Part shown: one piece after another, positions 1 through 9,770 of the stretch
Layout: each line of letters begins with the position of its first letter
Position numbering within the stretch: position 1 is the stretch's first letter
Notes under the pieces: model-generated
What the model saw: the letters and a program-made list of their open reading frames with translations, nothing else
Database searches by the model: none
What the model was told of the DNA's origin: nothing
NCBI GenBank assembly: GCA_020796225.1
Contig: CM036759.1
Location: forward strand, 2,789,782 to 2,853,781
Direction of reading: 5' to 3'
DNA length: 64,000 nt
Source: Arion vulgaris
Lineage: Eukaryota > Mollusca > Gastropoda > Stylommatophora > Arionidae
Translations under genes and position numbers: made by a program

Positions 1-875
1 CTCTGAGATGATGTTTCCTAACTTTGTTATTGGTATAGTTTTCATTGATGACTCTGAGATGATGTTTCCTAACTTTGTTATTGGTATAGTTTTCATTGAT
101 GACTCTGAGATGATGTTTCCTAACTTTTTATGGTATTGTTTTCATTGATGACTCTGAGATGATGTTTCCTAACTTTGTTATTGGTATCGTTTTCATTGAT
201 GACTCTGAGATGATGTTTCCTAACTTTGTTATTGTATCAGTTTTCATTGACTTGACTCTGATGATGTTTCCTAACTTTTTTGATTACTGGTATTTCTTTC
301 ATTGTCTACTCCTGAGATGATGTTTCCAACTGTTATTCATTGTTTTCATTGATAGTACTCTGAGATTGATGATTCTAACTTTGTTGGTATCAGATGTTTC
401 ATTGATGACTCTAATATGTTTCCTAACTATTGTATGTTATTGTTTTCATTGATGACTCTGAGATGATGTTCTCTAACTTTTTATTGTATTATTTTATTGA
501 TGACTCTGAGATGTGTTTCAACTTTTATTTGAGTATTATTTTCATTGATGACCTGAGATGATGTTTCTAACTTTGTTATTGGTATTGTTTTCATCTGATG
601 ACCCTGAGATGATGTTTCTAACTTTGTTATTGGTATTGTTTTCATTGATGACTCTGAGATGATGTTTCCTAACTTTGTTATTGGTATTGTTTTCATTGAT
701 GACCCTGAGATGATGTTTCCTAACTTTGTTATTGGTATCGTTTTCATTGATGACTCTGAGATGATGTTTCCTAACTTTGTTATTGGTATTGTTTTCATTG
801 ATGACCCTGAGATGATGTTTCCTAACTTTGTTATTGGTATTGTTTTCATTTTGATGACCCTGAGATGATGTTTCG
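1..875. repeat. 51-bp minisatellite
   Basis: Tandem array of a 51-bp unit, about 17 copies, already under way at the left window edge. Copies at 1-230 and 600-875 are nearly identical. Copies at about 230-600 carry many one- or two-base deletions. The period is 17 codons, so long open frames appear on both strands, but their products are pure repeat and I do not regard them as genes. Confidence 0.95.
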
Positions 876-930
876 TTACATTGTGTCTCACCTTACAGCC
901 TTTCGTTACATTGTGTCTCACCTTACAGCC
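871..930. repeat. 30-bp direct duplication
   Basis: A 30-base segment at 871-900 is repeated exactly at 901-930, directly after the 51-bp array. Confidence 0.95.
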
Positions 931-1291
931 GTCTTGTGATGTCTGCGACTCTCCAACCGAAATACATCTTCTCAGTACCCCTTTTTTTTTACCTGGTTTG
1001 TCTTCTCATTTCAAATCCTACTCCTTTAGCTAGACTTTAGTGATGCAGCCTGTTATCAGAATCATCCTCATTCAATAGTTCATCCTGAGCAGAACTTTGC
1101 TACCCGAACTTCGGAATTTTTCTCTCTCATAGTCCAGATGTTCCATCTTCGCTACCTTCATGCTCAAATCATTTACTACATCCTGAATCCATCATCTCGG
1201 TGGTCTTCCTATTCTCCGTTTTTGTTGAGATACCTCATTTCATAATTGTCTTCTCTGGGGATTCATGTTTTTTGTTTTATTTTAAGTGTCC

Positions 1292-1990
1292 AAAATACTT
1301 CAATTGTTCTCATTCTTATTTGACAAAATATATCAATTGTTCTCATTCTTATTTGATAAAATACATCAATTGTTCTCATTCTTATTTGATAAAATACTTC
1401 AATTGTTCTCATTCTTATTTGATAAAATACATCAATTGTTGTCATTCTTATTTGATAAAATATATCAATTGTTCTCATTCTTATTTGATAAAATACTTCA
1501 ATTGTTCTCATTCTTATTTGACAAAATACTTCAATTGTTCTCATTCTTATTTGATAAAATACTTCAATTGTTCTCATTCTTATTTGATAAAATATATCAA
1601 TTGTTCTCATTCTTATTTGATAAAATACATCAATTGTTCTCATTCTTATTTGATAAAATACATCAATTGTTGTCATTCTTATTTGATAAAATATATCAAT
1701 TGTTCTCATTCTTATTTGATAAAATACATCAATTGTTCTCATTCTTATTTGACAAAATACTTCAATTGTTGTCATTCTTATTTGATAAAATATATCAATT
1801 GTTCTCATTCTTATTTGATAAAATACATCAATTGTTGTCATTCTTATTTGATAAAATATATCAATTGTTCTCATTCTTATTTGATAAAATACATCAATTG
1901 TTCTCATTCTTATTTGACAAAATACTTCAATTGTTCTCACTCTTATTTGATAAAATACATCAATTGTTTTCATTCTTATTTGACAAAATA
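1292..1990. repeat. 33-bp minisatellite within the LINE tail
   Basis: About 21 copies of a 33-bp unit. On the minus strand each unit reads QIRMRT(I)(D/E)VFY, matching the LINE segment LQIRKRKLRYFRHIK seen intact at about 27797-27840. The left edge continues in frame into the degraded LINE tail. The unit therefore appears to be an amplified piece of the LINE ORF. The frames open on both strands across it are repeat artefacts. Confidence 0.9.
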
Positions 1991-2284
1991 GGTAATCATT
2001 AAATAATGTAATTTTACTAAGTATATATAAATAAGATACAGAGGCGTTTCGATTTACTTATTTGTGGAGTCTGCAAGCTTTCTTTAATTTTGTATTCCTT
2101 CTGGATAGATCTATTTGTTCTCTTCTCTGCCCATGATATACGAAGGACTTCTGTAACATATTCAAAAGCACATATATATTTTTCTACTGCCTTGTTAAAT
2201 GAAATTGTATCACATCCAAACGTTGTCACTGGGAATATGCATGCTCTTAGTATTCTTATCTTTGTTTTCCTATCAGTTTCATTG

Positions 2285-2395
2285 ACGAAACACGTAAAAA
2301 AAAGTACTGTAGTTTTACAAAATACAAAAACAATAACAATAAAACAATATATCAGCAAGATAAAACTACAGTACTTTGTGTTTGATATGTTTCGC
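2285..2395. mobile_element. 111-bp palindromic MITE
   Basis: The two ends are inverted repeats of about 30 bases (the left half contains AAGTACTGTAGTTTTA, with its complement in the right half), so the whole insert could fold into a hairpin. It is flanked by CATTG on both sides (2280-2284 and 2396-2400), a likely 5-bp target duplication, and removing it rejoins LINE sequence. No coding capacity. The superfamily is not clear from the short ends. Confidence 0.6.
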
Positions 2396-2479
2396 CATTG
2401 TTTCATAGTTTACTCAGTCTTCCTTTATATCGATAATATCAGTTCCATTTCATAAGATTTTTAGTAGGTTTGTCTAGGG

Positions 2480-2861
2480 CAGCGTTTCCCAAAGTGGGCG
2501 GTAGCGCCCCCCAGTGGGCGCTGAAGCCTTCCAGGGGGGCGATAGTGGGTTAAGAAGCACTTGGGAAGTTTTTCGGGGTTGGGCGATTGAATAATCATTA
2601 CAATTTTAATTCTGCATTTTAATTCATTTTATGCCCGTCTTACACGATCCATTTTTTCATCAATTTTCTTTTCATGTATATAATCATTTGAACTTTTACC
2701 ATGCATGACAGAAATATATATCAATTTTCTATGTCAAAGTGAAAATAGAGCATGTATATATATATGGGGGACGTTAGTAGCTGTTACAATGAAGAGGAGG
2801 GCTTTACAAAGTTCATGTCGTACAAAATGGGCGGTGGGCTGAAAAAGTTTGGGAATCTATG
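2480..2861. mobile_element. Non-autonomous hAT-type MITE with 8-bp TSD
   Basis: A 382-bp insert flanked by GTCTAGGG on both sides (2472-2479 and 2862-2869), an exact 8-bp target-site duplication as hAT elements make. The ends are imperfect inverted repeats: the left begins CAGCGTTTCCCAAA and the right, reverse-complemented, begins CATAGATTCCCAAA. The left subterminal region is G/C-rich and the right end carries the matching GGGCGGTGGGC. There is no transposase ORF. It sits inside the antisense LINE, splitting the segment that encodes KRKTNMALQ in other copies. Confidence 0.8.
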
Positions 2862-2974
2862 GTCTAGGGCCATGTTTATTCTTCTTTTGATTTTCTTCCT
2901 TCCATTTCCATCACTCTTGAATAGTTAACTGTCATATAATGTCTGAATAAAGTCCGTTCTTTGATCTTATTTTG

Positions 2975-3760
2975 TCTATTTTCATATTGAATACCGTTCA
3001 TCATTTGTCTATTTTCATATTGAATACTGTTCATTATTTGTCTATTTTCATATTGAATACTGTTCATCATTTGTCTATTTTCATATTGAATACTGTTCAT
3101 CATTTGTCTATTTTCATATTGAATACTGTTCATCATTTGTCTATTTTCATATTGAATACTGTTCATCATTTGTCTATTTTCATATTGAATACTTATCATT
3201 TCATTTGTCTATTTTCATATTGAATACTGTTCATCCATTTGAATCTTATCATTTTCATTCATTGAATACTGTTCATCATTTGTCTTTTCATATTGAATAC
3301 GTTATCATTTGCATTTCATATGAATACGTTCATCATTTGTCTATTTTCATATTAATATTCTGTTCATCATTTGTCTATTTTCATATTGAATACTGTTCAT
3401 CATTTGTCTATTATTTCATCTTTCATTCTGAATACTGTTCATCATTTGTCTATTTTCATATTGAATACTGTTCATCATTTGTCTATTTTCATATTGAATA
3501 CTGTTCATCATTTGTCTATTTTCATATTGAATACTGTTCATCATTTGTCTATTTTCATATTGAATACTGTTCATCATTTGTCTATTTTCATATTGAATAC
3601 TGTTCATCATTTGTCTATTTCACTATTGAATACTGTTCATCATTTGTCTATTTCCCTCTATGTTCATCATTTGTCTTATTTCCTTCTGTTATCATTTGTC
3701 TATTTCTCTGTTCATCATTTGTCTATTCTGTTCATATTTGTTACATCCATCATGTCTATT
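2975..3760. repeat. 33-bp minisatellite derived from a LINE ORF
   Basis: About 23 copies of a 33-bp unit, clean at 2975-3190 and 3415-3640 and ragged with indels at about 3190-3415 and after 3640. The minus strand of the unit contains GAACAGTATTCAATATGAAA, which aligns with the LINE segment coding NVNSFEYLG (GAACAGTTTTGAATAT at about 27270). The array lies at the matching position in this antisense LINE copy. Confidence 0.9.
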
Positions 3761-3794
3761 GTTATTGTGTATTGTTTTATCAGTTGTCAGGTTT

Positions 3795-4580
3795 TTTTTT
3801 ACCATATTGAGTTCTAGATTTTACCATATTGAGTTCTAGATTTTACCATATTGAGTTCTAGATTTTACCATATTGAGTTCTAGATTTTACCATATTGAGT
3901 TCTAGATTTTACCATATTGAGTTCTAGATTTTACCATATTGAGTTCTAGATTTTACCATATTGAGTTCTAGATTTTACCATATTGAGTTCTAGATTTTAC
4001 CATATTGAGTTCTAGATTTTACCATATTGAGTTCTAGATTTTACCTCATTGAGTCCATGATTTTCATATTGAGTATCTAGATTTTACCATATGAGTTCAG
4101 ATTACCAATTGATTCTGATTCCATATTGAGTCTAGATTTTACATATGAGTTCTAGTTCATTGAGTTCTGATTACCATATTGGTTAGATTTTACCATATTG
4201 AGTTCTAGATTTTACCTTGAGTTCTAGATTTCATGAGCGTTCATGATTCTTCCAATGAGTCTAGATTTCATTTGAGTCAGATTTTCATATTGAGTTCTGA
4301 TTTTATATTGGTCTAGATTACAATTGAGTTATGAGATTACAAGTTCTAGATTACATATGAGTTTAATTTACATATGAGTTCAGTCTATGAGTCTGATTTA
4401 ATGAGCAGAATGGTTCGTTAATGTTCTAGTTTACATATAGTCTAGATTTACCATATTGATTCTGATTTTACATATGAGTTCAGATTACCATTAGTTCTGA
4501 TTCCATTTGAGTAGTTTCCATTAGTTCTGATTACCATATTAGTTCTGTTATTGAGTTGTTACCATATTGATTCTAGATTA
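3795..4580. repeat. 22-bp minisatellite, probably LINE-derived
   Basis: The unit GATTTTACCATATTGAGTTC plus TA repeats perfectly at about 3795-4040 and then decays into copies with many single-base losses to about 4580. Its complement aligns with the LINE stretch AATCTATATCTCAATGTGGC (coding NLYLNVAKT at about 27170), immediately upstream of the segment behind the previous array. Confidence 0.85.
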
Positions 4581-4744
4581 TTTGCTCCCTTATTTATTTT
4601 CAATCATTGTGAATCTATATACCATGCAAGTAACCATACAATCCATGCAAGTAACCATGCTTTCCATTATTGCACGTGAATAGCTCAAATAATGTCAGGT
4701 TGAATGTGATCCAAAATATATTAATAGTCGGAAATTGTTCCATA

Positions 4745-5150
4745 ATTCAAACATCGATATCGATCACATCAAGTGTAGTCTTTTCTTCGTTTGCCTGACA
4801 TCGATATCGATCACATCAAGTGTAGTCTTTTCTTCGTTTGCCTGACATCGATATCGATCACATCAAGTGTAGTCTTTTCTTCGTTTGCCTGACATCGATA
4901 TCGATCGCATCAAGTGTAGTCTTTTCTTCGTTTGCCTGACATCGATATCGATCCATCAAGTGAGTCTTTTCTTCGTTTGCTGACATCGATATCGATCACA
5001 TCAAGTGTAGTCTTTTCTTCGTTTGCCTGACATCGATATCGATCCATCGTGTAGTCTTCGTTTGCCGACAGATATCGTCACATCTGTACTTTCTTCGTTT
5101 GCCTGACATCGATATTGATCACATCAAGTGTAGTCTTTTCTTCGTTTGCC
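4745..5150. repeat. 47-bp minisatellite with ATCGATATCGAT core
   Basis: About 8-9 copies of a 47-bp unit. Each contains the perfect palindrome ATCGATATCGAT. Copies at about 4945-4975 and 5035-5095 have deletions. I could not match the unit to a LINE or exon. Confidence 0.9.
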
Positions 5151-5350
5151 CGTAAATGAATTCATGGTGCATCTGACTGATTTTTTCGAGAAGGCTTACT
5201 TCTCTTATCAGCAGTACCCCTGGCCATGTTGTAGTTACAGTACGCTGTATCTATTTAGGTCACATTACGCCAACATAAATTGTCTATTGTCTCAGTGTAC
5301 CATCACGTTGGTCTGTGAACAGTGGTTTTATTTATTTGTTATTCTATTGT

Positions 5351-5356
<6 letters not shown>

Positions 5357-5414
<58 letters not shown>

Positions 5415-5415
5415 A
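5357..5415. repeat. Compound (CT)n(CA)n microsatellite
   Basis: About 20 CT dinucleotides run directly into about 12 CA dinucleotides. Confidence 0.98.
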
Positions 5416-5474
5416 TCTACCGCACACCGTTTGCTAGTACCTCATGCCAAATAATATATTCAAAAGAGTTGATT

Positions 5475-5745
5475 CTTCTTGATTGAAATAATTGATTGCA
5501 ACATGTACATCAAAATTGAAATAATTGATTGAAACATGGACATCAAGATTGAAATAATTGATTGAAACATGGACATCAAGATTGAAATAATTGATTGAAA
5601 CATGGACATCAAGATTGAAATAATTGATTGAAACATGTACATCAAGATTGAAATAATTGATTGAAACATGACATCAGTGAAAATATCATGCACAAGATTG
5701 AAATAATTGATTGCAACATGTACATCAAGATTGAAATATATAATA
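5475..5745. repeat. 33-bp minisatellite
   Basis: About eight copies of a 33-bp AT-rich unit containing GATTGAAATAATTGATTG. One copy near 5665-5690 is scrambled by indels. The period is 11 codons, so the open frames here are not genes. Confidence 0.92.
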
Positions 5746-5789
5746 GTTTTATATTACATTTATTCTTTCAAAGCTTGGAGCAAATGCAT

Positions 5790-6043
5790 ATGGATACAAT
5801 GTACCCACAATACGACTGTTCATATTCTCTGTACACCAAATTCAAGATAGGCACCAACGACCTGTGCCCTATGGTTTAGCAAGTATGACAACAGAACATA
5901 TCCTACAGAACTGCCCCCAGTATGCAGACCTGAGAAGAAAGAGGTGGCCCACTTACACCAGCGTCCAAGACAAACTGTATGGCGTGGCTGATGATCTGAG
6001 GCAGACGGCTGCCTTTGTTAGAGAATCCGAAATCTCAATCTAG
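5790..6043 (+). pseudogene. RNase H-type LINE, C-terminal fragment
   Basis: With one frameshift near 5875, the plus strand reads FKIGTNDLCP...MTTEHILQNCPQY then DLRRKRW...DKLYG and AAFVRESEISI before a stop at 6041-6043. This is the Cys/His-bearing tail found after the RNase H domain in I-like non-LTR retrotransposons (TSDLCPCG...TEHILQDCP). Only the tail is present, and part of the CPCG region is frameshifted. Confidence 0.75.
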
Positions 6044-6093
6044 TGAGACCGCAGAAGAAGATATTCTCTGCAAATTTTCTATCCAACGCGAGG

Positions 6094-6305
6094 CCCGCGG
6101 TCGTCATGGATGCAACGCGATGCCCGCGGTGATCATGGATACAAGGTACCCACAATCCGACTGTTCATATTCTCTGCAAATGTTCTATACAATGCCATGT
6201 CTACGGTCGTCATGGATACAACGCGATGCCCGCGGTCGTCATGGATACAACGCGATGCCAGCGGTCGTCATGGATACAACGCGATGCCTGCGGTCGTCAT
6301 GGCGC
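6094..6305. repeat. 29-bp minisatellite
   Basis: Four regular copies of a 29-bp unit (GGTCGTCATGGATACAACGC plus GATGCCCGC) at 6206-6305, with degenerate partial copies from about 6094. The motif TGGATACAATGTACCCACAA in the LINE tail just upstream (about 5791) recurs as a variant at 6137-6155, so the array seems to have grown by reusing that tail sequence. Confidence 0.85.
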
Positions 6306-6404
6306 CCTATTTTATTCCTCTAGAATTAACGTTAATCATAATATCAAGAAAATTCCGGATTGGAACTCACAAGCGTTGGAACGCAAGGTAAACCGCTCAA
6401 CCAC

Positions 6405-6598
6405 TTCACCACAAATACCCAAGCTCAACTACTTCACCACAAATACCCAAGCTCAACTACTTCACCACAAATACCCGAGCTCAACTACTTCACCACAAAT
6501 ACCTCAAAACTCAACTACTTCACCACAAATACCCAAGCTCAACCACTTCACCACAAATACCCAAGCTCAACTACTTCACCACAAATACCCAAGTGATA
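6405..6598. repeat. 28-bp minisatellite
   Basis: About seven copies of a 28-bp unit containing CTTCACCACAAATACCCAAG. One copy has a 2-base expansion. Origin not recognised. Confidence 0.93.
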
Positions 6599-6759
6599 TT
6601 GTAATATATTCACAATTTCCTCGACTCTTCTTATCATGGTGGTGGTACATTTTTTCAAATTGTTATTGTTGTTTAATTAATGTAATCTGTAGATTTGTCA
6701 TGTTTTCTTCCTGTTGATCTCAACCATCTTGTAAGGTCACATCAATTGTAACTTATTTA

Positions 6760-7545
6760 CATCATCAAGTAGCTTGTCCTGAGCAGAACTTTGCCACCCC
6801 AAGAGTCCACCGGAACTTCTCTCTCTCATAGGCCAGATGTCCTACCTCTGCAGCCGTCATGTTCAGACCATCAGTTACATCATGAATCCATCTTCTCCGT
6901 GGTCTTCCTCTTCTTCTCTTTTCCGGTATGCCTCCTTCCATGATGGTCTTCTCAGCCCTTCATTTCTTTTATATGTCCAAAATATCTCAATTTTCGCTTT
7001 CTTATTTGTAGCATCAGCCAGTTTTCTTTCTTGATTTTGAGTTCTTTCTGGATAGATCTATTTGTTCTCTTCTCTGTCCAAGATATACGGATGACTCTTC
7101 TATAACACTTATATGCCCGTCTGCCCAGCGTGTTCGTAGCGCGTTGGACTACGGGTGACTATCCCTCTGTGTGTGCGGGTTCGATTCCGCGGGATGGCAG
7201 AAAAAGCCACAGATTCCCCAGATTTACGGTGTTCGTGGCACCGAACCAAAGGGTTACGATATCCATGGCACCGAGCCGAAGAGCTGAAAAGCTCAAGTGC
7301 TTCTGGATCGGAAAAAATATTTAAAAAAATAACACTTACTCGTATATTCGAAAGCACATATATGTTTTTCCACTGCTTTATTAAATGTCCATGCATCACA
7401 CCCATACGTTGCCACTGGGGATATGCATGCTCTTAGTATTCTGATCTTTGTTTTCTTATTAGTTCCGTTCCATTCTGTTTTGAGTAGTTTAATTTTTTGT
7501 AAAGCCATGTTTGTTTTTCTTTTAATTTCCTTCATCAACTTATTT
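6760..7545 (-). mobile_element. RTE/BovB-like LINE 3' fragment interrupted by a SINE
   Basis: A minus-strand copy of the same LINE family as 26800-28055. It has the KEIKRKTNMALQKIK, NKKTKIRILRACISPVATYG and KAVEKHICAFEY segments above the SINE. The EKRTNRSIQKELKIK-like, RHTGK..RKRKTTEKMDS and R.TSGL.ERE-like tail lies below it, with frameshifts. The SINE (7112-7328) separates the two halves cleanly. Non-functional. Its upper edge supplies sequence directly in front of the candidate exon at 7550. Confidence 0.8.
7112..7328 (+). mobile_element. tRNA-derived SINE with target duplication
   Basis: A 217-bp insert flanked by ATAACACTTA on both sides (7102-7111 and 7329-7338). The head is tRNA-like, with a B-box-like GGTTCGATTCC at about 7178-7188. 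The body contains CCATGGCACCGAGCCGAAG and CTCAAGTGCTTCTGGATCGG, and the 3' end is A-rich. The head would be a pol III promoter; it is not a functional tRNA. The same family is at 27405-27586, and a relative is at 7812-7945. Confidence 0.85.
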
Positions 7546-7549
7546 ACAG

Positions 7550-7725
7550 GAGAGTGTAATAGGATGTCAAGTATGACGTCACAGCACGAGCTGGTAGTTC
7601 CAACCATTGTTTCAGTAAATACTGCTGTTGGTGGTTGCGGTGATAATGATGGCGCAGATGAAGTGACTGAGACTATGATCATTGGAGTCACTAAAACAGG
7701 TGTTATCAGGAAACGAAGCTTCAAG
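7550..7725 (+). CDS. Candidate internal exon of an unidentified host gene
   Basis: The segment lies between a good 3' splice site (pyrimidine-rich ...CTTATTTACAG at 7541-7549) and a good 5' splice site (AAG then GTAAGG at 7726). It is open in one frame throughout, reading ECNRMSSMTSQHELVVPT...GGCGDNDGADEV then GVTKTGVIRKRSFK, which does not look like retroelement or repeat. It ends in phase 0, compatible with the phase-0 start of the candidate exon at 14645, which begins RKLTEEEKSKRAYG. The product is unknown: the N-terminal part is low in hydrophobic residues and probably flexible. Earlier exons would lie left of the window. The acceptor's pyrimidine tract coincides with antisense LINE sequence. 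It could be a chance open stretch; RNA evidence would settle it. Confidence 0.5.
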
Positions 7726-7811
7726 GTAAGGATTCTGTTTCAGGAAGCTCGGTTTCATAGAGAGTTTAGATACGGTCGTTTAAGCCAGGTAGTTAAGAGT
7801 ACAGGTATTTA

Positions 7812-7945
7812 AGATGGTACAAGCCAGGTGTTCGAGCGCTGACGACGGTAAAGCTCTGGGCTCAATTCCTGGCTGAGAAATGTAGGTTCTCAGATTTAGA
7901 TGTCTATGCACAGGCCGAGATGAAGCTCAAGTGCTGGATCAAAGA
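7812..7945 (+). mobile_element. Diverged tRNA-derived SINE
   Basis: The head resembles a tRNA promoter with a B-box-like GGCTCAATTCC at about 7858-7868. The body ends with GATGAAGCTCAAGTGCTGGATC, sharing the AAGCTCAAGTGC..CTGGATC stretch of the SINE at 7112. No target duplication found. Confidence 0.6.
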
Positions 7946-7959
7946 TCATGAGTAAAAGG

Positions 7960-8480
7960 GCACAATGCCAGGAGTTAGGCTACTCAAGAAAGGGCAAATG
8001 CCAGGAGTTAGGCTACTCAAGAAAGGCACAATGCCAGGAGTTAGGCTACTCAAGAAAAGGGCATAATGCCAGGAGTTAGGCTACTCAAGAAAGGACATAA
8101 TGCCAGGAGTTAGGCTACTCAAGAAAAGGGCACAATGCCAGGAGTTAGGCTACTCAATAAAAGGGCACAATGCCAGGAGTTAGGCTACTCAAGAAAAGGG
8201 CACAATGCCAGGAGTTAGGCTACTCAAGAAAAGGGCACAATGCCAGGAGTTAGGCTACTCAAGAAAAGGGCATAATGCCAGGAGTTAGGCTACTCAAGAA
8301 AAGGACACAATGCCAGGAGTTAGGCTACTCAAGAAAAGGACACAATGCCAGGAGTTAGGCTACTCAATAAAAGGGCACAATGCCAGGAGTTAGGCTACTC
8401 AAGAAAAGGGCACAATGCCAGGAGTTAGGCTACTCAATAAAAGAGCACAATGCCAGGAGTTAGGCTACTCAAGAAAAGAG
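7960..8480. repeat. 35-bp minisatellite
   Basis: About 15 copies of a 34-35-bp unit containing AATGCCAGGAGTTAGGCTAC. Variation is mainly AAGAAA/AATAAA and GGGCAC/GGACAC. The first copy abuts the end of the SINE at 7812-7945. Confidence 0.95.
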
Positions 8481-8895
8481 AATGCCATGATTCTCTTGGA
8501 ACATCAGAGACTTGCTAAAAATAAAAGAGCTGACTCTCTCACAGAATATATGCACAAAAGTCTGAATCACAGACATATGCTTAATCACAGTGAAGAAGGT
8601 GATATCAATACTCATGGGCGTCCAACGAAATTTTACCAGGAGGAGAAAAAGAATTAACAAAATTGTAGTTGATAATTTACGTCGCGGATATAGAGAAGAC
8701 CAGATTCGCATGAAACTCTTATTAAAGAACTATGTTCTAGGAGGTGGTTTGTGCCCACTCTTGCCTTAACTTGTGGACGCCCATGTAAATCTTCTTTCGT
8801 TAGCCAGTCGAATCTGTTAGCAATAAGTCCAACTGTGATATCTTGAGAGGACATTAGTCTGTACGTTACCCAACTCTCAGTCGTCGCTGTTGTCG
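8481..8895. other. No gene recognised
   Basis: About 415 bp of unique-looking sequence. Open stretches of up to 80 codons occur on both strands, but none shows a family motif, splice-site support or a retroelement match that I can recognise. Confidence 0.6.
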
Positions 8896-9045
8896 TGGTG
8901 TAAAGTACTTGTCGTTTCTGTCGTCATGATGGTGTAAAGTACTTGTCGTTTCTGTCGTCGTGGTGTAAAGTACTTGTCGTTTCTGTCGTTGTGGTGTAAA
9001 GTACTTGTCGTTTCTGTCGTTGTGGTGTAAAGTACTTGTCATCTC
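8896..9045. repeat. 31-bp minisatellite
   Basis: About five copies of a roughly 31-bp unit containing GTGTAAAGTACTTGTCGTTT. The first unit is slightly longer. Confidence 0.92.
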
Positions 9046-9157
9046 TGTACATCAACACTAAACAGTGAGAAACAATATCTCGATGAAATACTTTAAACTG
9101 CAGGGAGCTTGCGTTAAAAACAAATATGTCTACCAGCAGGAATCCATCCAAAAAAAT

Positions 9158-9222
9158 AAATCCAACAAGAAATAAATCCAACAAGAAATAAATCCAACAA
9201 GAAATAAATCAAACAAGAAATA
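9158..9222. repeat. 16-bp minisatellite
   Basis: Four copies of AAATAAATCCAACAAG, the last with one substitution. Confidence 0.93.
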
Positions 9223-9770
9223 ATAAACTATAGCGTCACATGAATACATTAACACTCATCAGATTTAGTTTATTGATTCATCAACATTGATACACCAACT
9301 TTATAGGGGTCGATATCTGCCAGTTTGAGAACACTTGATACCAATAATCAATTGTAATATAAAATGTATTTAGATAAGAATCTTCAAGAAGTGTAACCTT
9401 GTCATATATTCAATTCTCCCATAGTGTATTCTTACTATTCATGTCTGTATTGCCAATCACCAATTTGGTATACTAGAACACATTCTTCGTTCTTAGGTAG
9501 ACAACGGGGTGTCTCTACTTACAGATCGTTTACTCTCGTCCCTCCCCCAAACAAGCAGATAAGAGATATAATTCTAACATAAGAAATAACATCTCCGACT
9601 CTGATAACGTATATGGGGGTAGTACCTCTGATGTAGGAGAAGACCCGCCTGTATGACGAGGAAACCAATAAAACGGTAAGCAGGCTTTCAAGCAAAAATC
9701 ATTCAGAAGCGCCACATCAGACGCCATGGCTACGCCTGTATTCATAGCGGGCGAATGCAGAATAAGAAGT
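9223..9770. other. No gene recognised
   Basis: About 550 bp, AT-rich, with no repeat array and no open frame that I can tie to a family. Confidence 0.6.

Larger units (their letters stand above)
1050..4600 (-). mobile_element. RTE/BovB-like LINE 3' part, disrupted by arrays and MITEs
   Basis: Read on the minus strand this is the 3' half of a non-LTR retrotransposon reverse-transcriptase ORF. It closely resembles the cleaner plus-strand copy at 26800-28055. Recognisable blocks are the KTKIRILRACIFP segment (about 2210-2285), EKRTNRSIQKE (about 2090-2130), and the RWIQD...MEHL..ERE tail (about 1070-1200). The copy is interrupted by a 33-bp array (1292-1990), a 111-bp palindromic insert (2285-2395), a hAT-type MITE (2480-2861), a second 33-bp array (2975-3760) and a 22-bp array (3795-4580). 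The three arrays fall in the order expected if each grew from LINE sequence at that point. Family assignment rests on the tail, which is like BovB (GGI...RRRGRPRRRW in the better copy). The copy is non-functional. Confidence 0.75.

Noticed and set aside
4745..5150. CRISPR-like array with palindromic repeats
   Set aside because: Units are contiguous 47-bp copies with no unique spacers, and the DNA is eukaryotic.
5146..5454. 102-codon open frame
   Set aside because: It runs into the CT/CA microsatellite and has no family motif or splice support.
7112..7200. tRNA gene
   Set aside because: The head has a B box, but the sequence continues into a SINE body with target duplications, and the arms do not pair as in a functional tRNA.
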